Source: Neolecta irregularis DAH-3
Lineage: Eukaryota; Ascomycota; Neolectomycetes; Neolectales; Neolectaceae
DNA: 11,626 bases
Direction: 5' to 3'
Assembly: GCA_001929475.1 (NCBI GenBank)
Contig: LXFE01001156.1
Span: forward strand, 1 to 11,626
This document shows positions 1 through 7,848 of the stretch, piece by piece. Both the position numbers and the translations under genes were made by a program. Positions within the stretch are counted from its first letter, which is position 1, and every line of letters begins with the position of its first letter. Under the pieces are notes generated by a model that was not told where the DNA came from, searched no databases, and worked only from the letters and a program-made list of their open reading frames with translations.

Positions 1-932
1 TTGAGAAGGTTGGTATATTTTATGAGGCTAGTGGATTTGGTGGTGAGGCTGGGCGATTCCACAGGTAGGACAGAACACTTGCAAGCGAGCCATTTTGAGC
101 GACTACAAAGTTGATCTTGACCATGAAGAGTTGTAACATGATTCCCATACTGATGGGTTTATACTACTACACAATTAGGAGTATTCAAGCATCAGAATAA
201 TACTATTCTGCCTCCATTATTTTATTGGCTGAAATCAGCCCTTCATATAACGAAAACGGTTTGTTTGACACTTCCGTAAACTGGGTACGAAATCCCCAGA
301 ATATTGAATAAGCTACAAGTTCCCTTACATATGCTTATTGCTGTTCTTCTTTTTGATATTAGTTGGCGCACCTTCTGATATTCGGCTGCTCCACTTATGG
401 ACTATGGTTCCACAGAAGAATCTTCATTTTGCCCTTCCATTTTTTCTCTTCAGCTCCAGATACGGGACTAATATCTCGACATATTGTGTAAAATAATGAG
501 CATTCAATGTTTATAACTGAGTGCTGGTCTTGAGAAAGTAAACTTTGAGTGAGTGAACAGTTTAATAAGCGTAACCAGATGACAAGTCGAGCAGGTAAGA
601 TAAATACAAGGTATAGTACTGGAACTTGAAAAATTTCAGTTGTCCAATACGCAAATCGTTATTAGTCTAGGTTCTTGTGCAGGTTTTGCAAAGGTATTGG
701 ATGACCCAACTAATGTATAGCCAATTGGTCTAGTTACGAGTGGATTTATTCCATGGAATAAGCTATTTCATTATTGTTACAATAAATATCAGACTATATG
801 TCTGGTTGTGCCTGGACCGGGTTTATTACTTTCTTTTAGGCGTGCACCGCCAACATTTTGCTTCCGACTTTCCCCAAGGCTTTGGCAGTCATTCCTCAAA
901 CATCACCACTCGCATTTATTACTGCGCTTCCA
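1..932. other. Intergenic / upstream region of KGD1
   Basis: No coding region, tRNA or rRNA could be supported here on either strand. The stretch is AT-rich with several pyrimidine-rich runs and stops in all frames. Its right part, roughly from 600 onward, presumably holds the promoter and 5' UTR of the 2-oxoglutarate dehydrogenase gene. At the far left a 22-codon minus-strand frame (28-93) with a CPTCG peptide was seen, but it is too short to call. An upstream untranslated exon cannot be excluded. Confidence 0.5.
644..728. promoter_or_regulatory. CCAAT boxes upstream of KGD1
   Basis: A CCAAT pentamer occurs at 644-648, and the palindrome CCAATTGG, which reads as CCAAT on both strands, at 721-728. 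These lie about 200-290 bases before the chosen start codon. KGD1 of budding yeast is activated by the HAP2/3/4/5 CCAAT-binding complex, and filamentous fungi have the orthologous complex, so these sites are plausible. Function is inferred from motif and position only, and such pentamers are common by chance. Confidence 0.3.
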
Positions 933-3900
933 ATGCTACGCTCTTATCTATTGACCCGTCCGCCTATACGACTATGCGCGTTGTCTGGTCGTGTAGGTAA
1001 AAGATACATGGCGACGGCCCAACCGGTAACCCAACCTCATTTCTTTGTAGCGCCATGTCGACTAGTCTAGGTACATACGGACACATTCCTGGAAGGAAAT
1101 TCGTCAAACTATATCGATGCAATGTATCAAGCGTACAAGCAGGACCCGGCCAGTGTTCATCTATCCTGGAGAGTGTATTTTCAAAACCTGGATGCAAATG
1201 TCGACCCGAAAGCTGCTTTTATTCCACCACCGATAATCATTCCCACTCCCACTGGTGGAGTTGCGACTTTCTCTCCCAGTCCAGGGATGGGAGACAGTAA
1301 AGTCACGAACCATTTGAAAGTCCAGCTTCTCGTCCGAGCCTATCAGGTTCGGGGCCACCATAAAGCCAAAATCGACCCTCTCGGTATTAAAGATGAAGCA
1401 GAACTTCAACATGGATACCCGAAGGAACTCCAGCTGCCGCATTACGGCTTTTCAGAAAAGGACCTCGATGCTGAATTTTCATTAGGTCCAGGCATCCTGC
1501 CTCGTTTCGTCAAAAAGGGACAGGATAAGATGACGCTTCGCGAAATCATCCAGACTTGCGAGAGAATATACTGCGGGAGTTATGGTATCGAGTACGTCCA
1601 TATACCTGATCGTGAGCAATGCGACTGGATTCGTGAACGAGTCGAGATCCCGCAACCCTACAAATATAGTATCGATGAAAAGAGACGAATTCTCGATCGG
1701 CTCATCTGGAGTACAAGTTTTGAAAGGTTCCTTGCAAGCAAGTATCCTAATGAGAAACGCTTTGGTCTTGAAGGTTGCGAGACTCTGATTCCTGCAATGA
1801 AGTCTCTGATCGATACATCCGTTGACCTCGGAGTTAAAAGTATCGTCATTGGAATGCCTCACCGAGGAAGACTAAACGTCCTCAGCAATGTCGTCAGAAA
1901 ACCAAATGAATCCATCTTCTCCGAATTCAGTAGTTCAACAGAACCAGGAGATGAAGGATCTGGCGATGTCAAATATCATTTAGGAATGAATTATGAACGG
2001 CCTACGCCCAGTGGTAAACGAGTAAACCTTTCCCTCGTTGCTAACCCTTCGCATCTGGAAGCTGAAGATCCTGTGGTTCTTGGGAAAGTCCGAGCTATTC
2101 AGCATTACTCCAAGGACGAAAAAGAATTCAATCAAGCAATGAGCTTACTACTTCATGGTGATGCTGCCTTTGCAGCTCAAGGAATCGTTTATGAAACTAT
2201 GGGCATGCATTCATTGCCGCACTACGCAACCGGAGGGACAATTCATATGATAGTCAATAACCAGATTGGTTTCACCACTGATCCTCGGTTTGCTCGGTCA
2301 ACGCCTTACTGTTCAGACATTGCTAAATCTATCGATGCACCTATATTTCACGTCAATGGAGACGATGTTGAGGCTTTGACATTTATCTCTGAATTAGCCA
2401 GCGAATGGCGAGCCAAGTTTAAACGCGACGTTGTTATCGATATCATTTGTTACAGAAAATATGGTCACAATGAAACTGATCAACCCAGTTTTACGCAACC
2501 GAGAATGTATCAACGGATTGGAACACAACCAAACAGTCTTGACCTTTATGTAAAACAGTTGTTGGATGAAGGTACCTTTACAGAGAAGGATATTGAAGAA
2601 CATAAGAAATGGTATCAATCTTTCTAGATGTTCTTTTTAATGTCAAAGGGTATGGGGCATGCTTGAACAAAGCTTCGATGAAAGCAAAGACTACCAGTCA
2701 ACTTCCAAGGAATGGCTTACGAGCTCGTGGAACGGTTCTAATTTTTGCAACTTTACAAACTCTTATACTTTTAAGGTTTTGCTTCCCCCAAAGATCTCGC
2801 CAGTAAAATTCTTCCCCATCTTCCCACCTCGGTTCCCGCAGAGTCGCTGAAAGAACTGGGAAATCTTATTTCTGACTATCCGAAAGATTTTAATGTTCAT
2901 CCTAATCTGAAACGAATCCTCAAAGCGAGAGGAAAAGCCGTCGATGACGGACAGGGTATCGATATGTCAACTGGAGAAGCTCTTGCCTGGGGAACATTGT
3001 TGAAGGAAGGCTCGCATGTTCGAGTGAGCGGACAAGATGTAGAACGTGGAACATTCTCCCAACGACATGCCGTTCTTCATGATCAGGTGAATGAAAGTAC
3101 ATTTATCCCACTAGCAACTATCAAAGATAACGCCTTTGTGATATGTAATAGTTCTCTTTCGGAATATGGCGTGTATGCGTTCTCGTTGTGATTTTTACTG
3201 ATAATAGTCTGGGCTTTGAATACGGATATTCCTTGAGCTCGCCTAATGCCCTTGTCGTATGGGAAGCTCAGTTTGGCGATTTCGCAAATGTTTTTTCAAT
3301 CTCTCGCTTGTATAAACTAACTAATTAGAATGCACAATGCATCATTGATCAATTTATCGCATCTGGAGAAACGAAATGGTTTCAAAGATCTGGGATTACA
3401 ATGTCTTTACCACACGGGTACGACGGTCAAGGACCCGAGCACTCGAGTGGGCGAATTGAACGATTCCTCCAACTTTGTAACGAGGACCCCAGAGTTTTCC
3501 CGAGTGAAGCCAAACTTCAAAGACAACATCAAGACTGTAATATTCAAGTTGTCTATCCCACCATTCCTAGCAATATTTTCCATATGTATCGGCGACAAAT
3601 TCGCCGAGAATTCCGAAAACCTGTATGTTCTTGTCACTAGGATATTACCAACTGGTCTAGTTGATTTATTTTTTTAGCAAGAGTCTTCTTCGCCATCCTC
3701 TCGCTCGATCGAATTTGGACGAGTTAACCGATGGTCACTTTCAACGAATTTTAAGAGACCCGGGTCATAAAGATAGAACATTGAAGCCGGAATCAGAAGT
3801 CAGAAAGATGATCTTATGTACAGGACAAGTCTACGTAGCACTTTACAAAGCTCGGGCGGCCGCCAAACTTGACGACGTTGCAATCGTCCGGATTGAACAG

Positions 3901-4176
3901 CTACACCCCTTCGATTGGGCCGGTCTCAAAACACTCCTCGAGGAGTACCCTCTTCAGGATATTTGTTGGACTCAGGAAGAACCGTTGAATGCAGGTGCTT
4001 GGAGTTTCATCTCGCCAAGATTGGAAACATTACTATATGAAACCAAATTCAAGGGATTAAAAGTTCGATATGCTGGTCGAGGCCCAAGTGCGAGTGTTGC
4101 AACAGGAAACAAAAACGCCCACATTGCAGAAGAACAGGAGTTCTTGGCGGAAGCATTAGGGACAAAACATCAGTAA
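933..4176 (+). CDS. KGD1: 2-oxoglutarate dehydrogenase E1 component, mitochondrial (seven exons)
   Basis: This is the thiamine-diphosphate (ThDP)-dependent E1 subunit of the mitochondrial 2-oxoglutarate dehydrogenase complex. It decarboxylates 2-oxoglutarate and passes the succinyl group to E2 lipoyl in the TCA cycle. Exons inferred from protein continuity are 933-1025, 1071-2611, 2649-2734, 2776-3172, 3208-3289, 3329-3622 and 3661-4176, giving 3009 nt and 1002 aa, close to the usual fungal length of about 1000-1060. The start gives [11 protein letters not shown] followed by an Arg-rich, acid-free stretch, typical of a mitochondrial presequence; an in-frame ATG at 858 is the alternative. Visible landmarks are the N-terminal E1 helix ([14 protein letters not shown], about residue 44), [11 protein letters not shown] at 292, the ThDP/Mg motif GDAA at 394 with NNQIGFTT at 427, [15 protein letters not shown] near 658, [13 protein letters not shown] near 763 and [12 protein letters not shown] near 936. 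The least certain junction is intron 1, which removes an in-frame TAG. Confidence 0.96.
1026..1070 (+). other. KGD1 intron 1 (45 nt, inside the presequence region)
   Basis: The reading frame before and after is the same, but an in-frame TAG at 1068-1070 separates the ATAQP peptide from the conserved [17 protein letters not shown] block. Splicing GTAACC...CTAG removes the stop and joins AQP to VHTDTF. The 5' site is poor and no clear branch motif is visible, so the exact borders are tentative. An intron here is still required, because the exon downstream matches the family immediately. Confidence 0.6.
2612..3660 (+). other. KGD1 introns 2-6 (35-41 nt each)
   Basis: Five introns interrupt conserved protein sequence: 2612-2648 (37 nt, GTATCA...AAG), 2735-2775 (41 nt, GTTCTA...AAG), 3173-3207 (35 nt, GTATGC...TAG), 3290-3328 (39 nt, GTTTTT...TAG) and 3623-3660 (38 nt, GTATGT...TAG). 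Joining rebuilds [52 protein letters not shown] and REFRKPLIYFFSK. Branch-like sequences appear near the 3' ends, such as ACTGAT in the 35-nt intron and ACTAAC in the 39-nt intron. Confidence 0.9.
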
Positions 4177-4400
4177 ACGGATCGGTCGGTAAGTCACATG
4201 TAATCTCCTTCTCTTAGTAAATGATAATGCAATATCAATGTCATGAAAGCTATGCCTGCCGTCCTACTAAAAGAATTGCCTATTCGGTTGGCCTGACTAA
4301 TACGAATTCGAAAACATCCTACCTACTGCGTTAGTGATACCAGTTTCGAAAAATCCTCACAATTTCAACACTACATATTTTCATTCTTGAGATACCGGAT
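4177..4400. other. KGD1 3' flank
   Basis: There is no gene between the KGD1 stop and the 5S rRNA gene. It presumably contains the KGD1 3' UTR and polyadenylation region, and any external promoter element of the 5S gene. No clear polyadenylation hexamer or repeat was recognised. Confidence 0.5.
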
Positions 4401-4519
4401 AGACGCGTTCATATCTCCGGAAAAGCACTGCATCCCGTTCGATCTGCAAAGTTAAGCCCGGAAGAGCCTGGTCAGTATTGCGGTGGGTGACCACGCGAGA
4501 ATCCCGGGTAATGCATCTC
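4401..4519 (+). rRNA. 5S ribosomal RNA gene
   Basis: Core 5S motifs appear in the right order and spacing: GCATCCCGTTCGATCTGC at 4429-4446, GTTAAGC just after it (the internal promoter A-box region), then GGTGGGTGACCACGCGAGAA and TCCCGGGT near the 3' end. Helix I pairs AGACGCGTT (4401-4409) with AATGCATCT (4510-4518), with one C-A mismatch and one G-U pair. Helix II pairs TCTCCGG with CCGGAAGA, with the usual bulged A. The length of about 119 nt is standard. A T run at 4528-4531 fits RNA polymerase III termination. It lies alone between two convergent protein genes, as expected where 5S genes are dispersed. Ends may be off by one or two bases. Confidence 0.92.
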
Positions 4520-4764
4520 TAATTCTCTTTTGTTCCACCCTCTTTTAAAATTCTTGGAAAGTAAACGAAACGGTATTGTACTACGATATTTTTGGTCGCC
4601 ATGATGGGAAATTGAATTTCTACTTTCGATAAATGACGTCAATTCTATTGACGGCACTGATATCTTGGGGCTCGCCATTTATTGATTCTCAATGTACTAC
4701 TAAAGCTATATCTGATTCTATCGAATCCTAACTAATGTCCGAAAATAAAAACAGCACTAAGACT
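4520..4764. other. Spacer between the 5S gene and the APN2 3' end
   Basis: No gene is visible. It should hold the APN2 3' UTR on the minus strand. A perfect CRE/ATF-type palindrome TGACGTCA sits at 4634-4641; lying 3' of both flanking protein genes, it may be a chance match. Confidence 0.45.
4528..4531 (+). terminator. T-run terminator of the 5S gene
   Basis: Four consecutive T residues about ten bases after the mature 5S end match the minimal RNA polymerase III stop signal. More T-rich sequence follows. Assigned by position. Confidence 0.6.
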
Positions 4765-6468
4765 CTAATTGCCATTACACCATTTGAAAAATCCACAGCG
4801 AAATCTTTCATCTATATCATCTTTTGGTCTCGACCAATTATCATAGCCTGGACCGACATCACGACTACATATCCAAAACTTTCTCCCGCAATTTAGACCT
4901 GGTTTTTTCACGACTAATTGAATGCATGGTTCATCATGCGTAGTACAATTTGGGGGGACAGGTTTCGTGAAAATCTCGGACCAGGTTCTGGAGGAGGAAG
5001 TTTGGGATTTTCTGGATGTTTGTATCAGTTCTGATAAGGATTGATCTGGGAAGTGAGATGAATTTGTTGATTCGGGAAGTGGGTATAAATCCAGATCTGA
5101 AAGTGCAGTTTCTGAGACAGCATAGCTTTTGGATGGTGGGTTGTCATCAGAGTTTGAGCTCGTCCGTTTTTTTCCAGTAAGGAATTTGGTGATTGGCTTT
5201 TGTCTGTCACTCTTCACTTTTTCCTTCTTGGGTTTTGCGTGCACGTTCAGCGGTGAACCCTTTCTTTTCACTGATCCTGGAGGTGCAGAAGTGAGTGTGG
5301 TTGACCCTTTTTGGGAAATATTTTCAATCGTGTCCTTGACTGTTGTAGCAGGTAGATTTGCAAACATAGTCTTGATATTTTTCGTACTAAATTCACAGTA
5401 ATATCGAGCAGCAAACCGCGGTGGACAGGGGTTCTCCAGAAATCGAATATTTTTAACGAATATCCCGGGAGAGTTCAGATTGTCTAGCAGATATTGGTTG
5501 TCATGTTTTAACTTGAGTTCGATGAAGACCGGGCAATGATCTGACCCATAAATCTCGGACTGAATATCCGCTTTATCAGTCCATTGTATCAGCCTTTCCG
5601 TTATAAGAATATAGTCAATTCGGGATCCTAATAGTCAATCGCAGAATCCGCAGGTACACATGCCATAATTTCCTGGTCTAGCGTTGATTTTGGTGTTCCA
5701 ACAAGTAAACATGCCTTCTCTCTCCGGCCAAAACTCTCTAACAACATCCTTTACACAGCTTTTCAGAAAGGCTCCTAGCCATTGTCTTCCCGGATTACTC
5801 ATAAAATCACCATTCTCGCTTACTCGAAGTGCTTCTTTCGGATCGGCGGTATCGAGCAGTGAGCAGCAGACATTTACATCCCCAGCAACAATAACCTGTC
5901 TACCTGCTGCGATGAGGTTTCCCACGCGCCTTGATAAGCTATCCAGATACTGAAGTCTGTAGTCTTCGCGTTCGGGACCTGAATTATTGGGACAATAGAT
6001 TCCAATCAACACAAACATTCCGAAATCAAGAATCAATGCTCGTCCTTCAGAGTCTAGGAATTGGCCTTCAAGAAGATCAATCCCGGAATATCCACCTATC
6101 CCGCCATTTAACTCTCTCCATGGGATGCGTTTATCGTTCTCTAGACAGCCGGTGATGCCCTCCTCCGCTTTAATAGGCATGCATTTCTCTGTGTTTACAT
6201 AAACTGCGACGCCGCTATATCCTTTCTTTGCCTTTGGAAATGTAAAGAATGATTCATATCCTGGCACATGGGCGATTTGAGAAGTGAGGTCTTTGCGTTG
6301 CATCTTTAGTTCTTGGAGAACGATTATGTCTGCCCTGAGGGTTTCGAAGATTGTCTTGTAGGATCGGGATGTGGACCATGGAGAGTAGGAGAAGGGATTT
6401 CGTATCCCTAGACATGAGCACGGCTATTGCGAGCAGCTACCATTGACGTTCCATGTGACTATCCGCAT
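4765..6468 (-). CDS. APN2: Class II AP endonuclease (exonuclease III family) with GRF zinc finger (three exons)
   Basis: Apn2 cleaves the backbone at abasic sites and trims blocked 3' ends in nuclear base-excision repair. Exons on the minus strand are 6468-6441, 6407-5664 and 5627-4765, giving 1635 nt and 544 aa. The start MRIVTWNVNG is the canonical N-terminus of the endonuclease/exonuclease/phosphatase fold. Visible landmarks are WNVNG (6-10), the metal-binding glutamate in VLQELK (E42), the catalytic tyrosine in GIYCPN (Y147), GDVN (D186, N188), TCWNTKINARPGNYGSRIDY, and GSDHCP (D287, H288). A low-complexity basic linker follows, containing QKPITKFL (400-407), which resembles a degenerate PCNA-interacting box. 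The C-terminus from about 484 is a zf-GRF domain: CTTHDEPC, GRKFWIC and CGFFKW. It is intact, convergent with KGD1 and divergent from the OSH gene. Confidence 0.95.
5628..5663 (-). other. APN2 intron 2 (36 nt, apparent GC-AG)
   Basis: Conserved protein NYG / SRIDYIL is interrupted by 36 nt with an in-frame TGA. The only split that restores GNYGSRIDY in frame uses a GCATGT 5' site and a TTAG 3' site, that is, a GC-AG intron. The nearby GTGTAC and GTACCT donors leave the frame shifted or create a stop. Confidence 0.8.
6408..6440 (-). other. APN2 intron 1 (33 nt)
   Basis: The first exon ends after MRIVTWNVN plus one base. Splicing GTAGCT...CTAG restores WNVNGIRNPFSY, the invariant start of the family. 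At 33 nt it is among the shortest introns here. It contains an in-frame stop, so retention would truncate the protein after about 14 residues. Confidence 0.9.
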
Positions 6469-6647
6469 CTTCACATTATTAGTCAACTTTGGTGGTTGCT
6501 ATCTTTAATCAAGCTCCAATAGAGTTCCACTGAAAGAAGATGAGGCGAATATCGACAACGATTGGAGAGTGAAACAATAAAATACGATCGCAGGTTGTAC
6601 ATGGGGTATATCTTACCAATACGGTAAGTGGCTTGACGGGAAGTATA
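6469..6647. other. APN2 upstream region
   Basis: No coding region is visible. It should contain the APN2 promoter, reading leftward. An ATTGG/CCAAT pentamer is present at 6516-6520. A short perfect palindrome, CTTACC/GGTAAG around a 5-base loop, is at 6613-6629. Confidence 0.45.
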
Positions 6648-7124
6648 TTAAGGCGGCAGTTATATATTCCTAGCCAAATACAAATACTTAGGCTAGGTAT
6701 GTCCCTTTGTAAGAAGTACGAATACTTAGGCTAGGTATGTCCCTTTGTAAGAAGTACGAATACTTAGGCTAGTTATAACAGTTGGTCTTATCGTACTTCT
6801 AAGCGCATATTTTACACAGCTACTATAGAGACAAGATGGTATGGAGCATTGCAGTCAAACCTGCTTACAACGAATGTGGCGTTCAAGGGTGTTGAATTCA
6901 TTATAAGGCATGTCGCACGCAGGGTGTAGCTAGATGTTGTAGGCGTTTATAGGATTATAGATTATTGATTGGTGAGCGCGGTCGTATGGGATTTCAGTCT
7001 CTTGGATCGTCAATCGACTTTTGAGGGATTCTAACTAAAAGCCGGAAGTACAATAAGACTAATGTTATATCGCTAGCCTAAGTGATATGGACTTAGCTAG
7101 GTATGTTATATCTTCCGTCTTTAA
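6648..7124. mobile_element. Degenerate fold-back / MITE-like element with TTAA flanks
   Basis: The left arm (6652-6800) and right arm (7044-7120) are imperfect inverted repeats. AATACTTAGGCTAG...GTCTTATCGTACTTCT at 6759-6800 matches the reverse complement of 7044-7086 at about 80% by eye, with many differences being C/T or G/A. Further out, CCTAGCC (6669-6675) matches the reverse complement of the right arm around 7094-7104. The tetranucleotide TTAA borders both ends (6648-6651 and 7121-7124), the target duplication used by piggyBac-type elements. The interior (6801-7043) has no coding frame, so it would be a non-autonomous relic. The inverted repeat is directly visible; the transposon interpretation is inference. 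Confidence 0.55.
6683..6772. repeat. 38-bp tandem repeat, 2.4 copies
   Basis: Two identical 38-bp units, 6683-6720 and 6721-6758, begin AATACTTAGGCTAGGTATGT, and a 14-base partial third copy lies at 6759-6772. They sit inside the left arm of the inverted repeat; the right arm has only one copy of the shared AATACTTAGGCTAG-like core. Perfect identity points to recent duplication, compared with the more diverged arms. Confidence 0.95.
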
Positions 7125-7848
7125 ACTCTCTAAGCCACCTTCCCTTGTTGATAAAGTATATCTAAGGGTATATATATCCTTACATTAACAACTTGGATAA
7201 AAATGAGAAAAATGATCGTTATAGTTTGTTCGAATAAAGCACTATTCAACAGTCCTAAGAGCTGGCAGCTACATGACTACTTATAGGATAACAGAAACTA
7301 TAGGAACCACAACCAGATCAAAGAAAAAGCCAAACAAGATGCCCTTTTAGGCATCCTCCACAAGATTACGTGAATGATTTTCGCGCCACACACTTTTCCC
7401 TTTTTAGCAAACTGTATCTTTTATGGTCATTCGCCTTACCTTAACATAAAACATCTGAATCAGGAGGGTTCTTAAGGAAATTAGGGCTTCAATTCAGCAA
7501 CTTCTGTCATCGGCTCTGAAAACACTTTGCTGGTTTATCGAACAAGGAGTCAAACCAGAATCAGCTCCTCAAGGTCTATGTATTACAGAATAGGGCTTGC
7601 AATAGTGGATATACAGCTGTATGGATTGCTATCCTTCAAATCTGGTCTGTTCAATGAACCTATCTGTCGTCATTCACTACAAGTTTTACATCACCGCAGT
7701 TCCGATTCGCAATCAAATCCAAGTCAAGGCTTCTTGACTGTATAATGAAAAGAATTCAACAAGTGGAACCAACCACCAACACTAGCCACACTTGCTTTAT
7801 TCACCTCATTCCCCACATTAGCTCTGCCTTACTTGGCGCCGCCTAATT
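7125..7848. other. Intergenic region upstream of the OSH gene
   Basis: No gene could be supported. An open frame at 7527-7745 has no recognisable motif and no conserved start context. Short peptide-like stretches occur around 7311-7371 and 7450-7590 in different frames, separated by stops. The last 100 bases before the OSH start are C- and T-rich, which suits a fungal promoter and 5' UTR. Confidence 0.45.

Noticed and set aside
28-93. Minus-strand 22-codon frame with a CPTCG zinc-ribbon-like peptide at the left edge
   Set aside because: Too short, ends in a stop within the window, and splicing at the nearby GT...AG leads straight into another stop.
740-1000. 86-codon plus-strand frame upstream of KGD1
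   Set aside because: It overlaps the KGD1 presequence in another frame and has no family resemblance; a shadow frame.
2609-2850. Stops interrupting KGD1, first considered as a sign of a pseudogene
   Set aside because: Removing GT-AG introns restores a continuous 1002-aa protein with every conserved block.
4189-4217. GTAAGT...TTAG pair just after the KGD1 stop, like a 3' UTR intron
   Set aside because: Only 29 nt and no protein constraint to test it.
4634-4641. Perfect TGACGTCA CRE/ATF palindrome
   Set aside because: It lies between the 3' ends of convergent genes, not in a promoter; one 8-mer is not enough.
5129-5401. 90-codon plus-strand frame with hydrophobic segments opposite APN2
   Set aside because: Antisense shadow of the strongly supported APN2 third exon.
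7064-7294. Possible solo LTR starting TGTTATA and ending GATAACA
   Set aside because: No matching target-site duplication, and the left end is better explained as part of the inverted-repeat arm.
7311-7590. Gag-like or helical peptide stretches (for example IKEKAKQDALLGILHKIT) in the OSH upstream region
   Set aside because: They are in different frames, broken by stops, and carry no diagnostic retroelement motif; resemblance is too vague.
7527-7745. 72-codon plus-strand frame, considered as a MAT alpha-box relic
   Set aside because: Only an Arg/Tyr-rich snatch is reminiscent; the alpha-box core pattern is absent.
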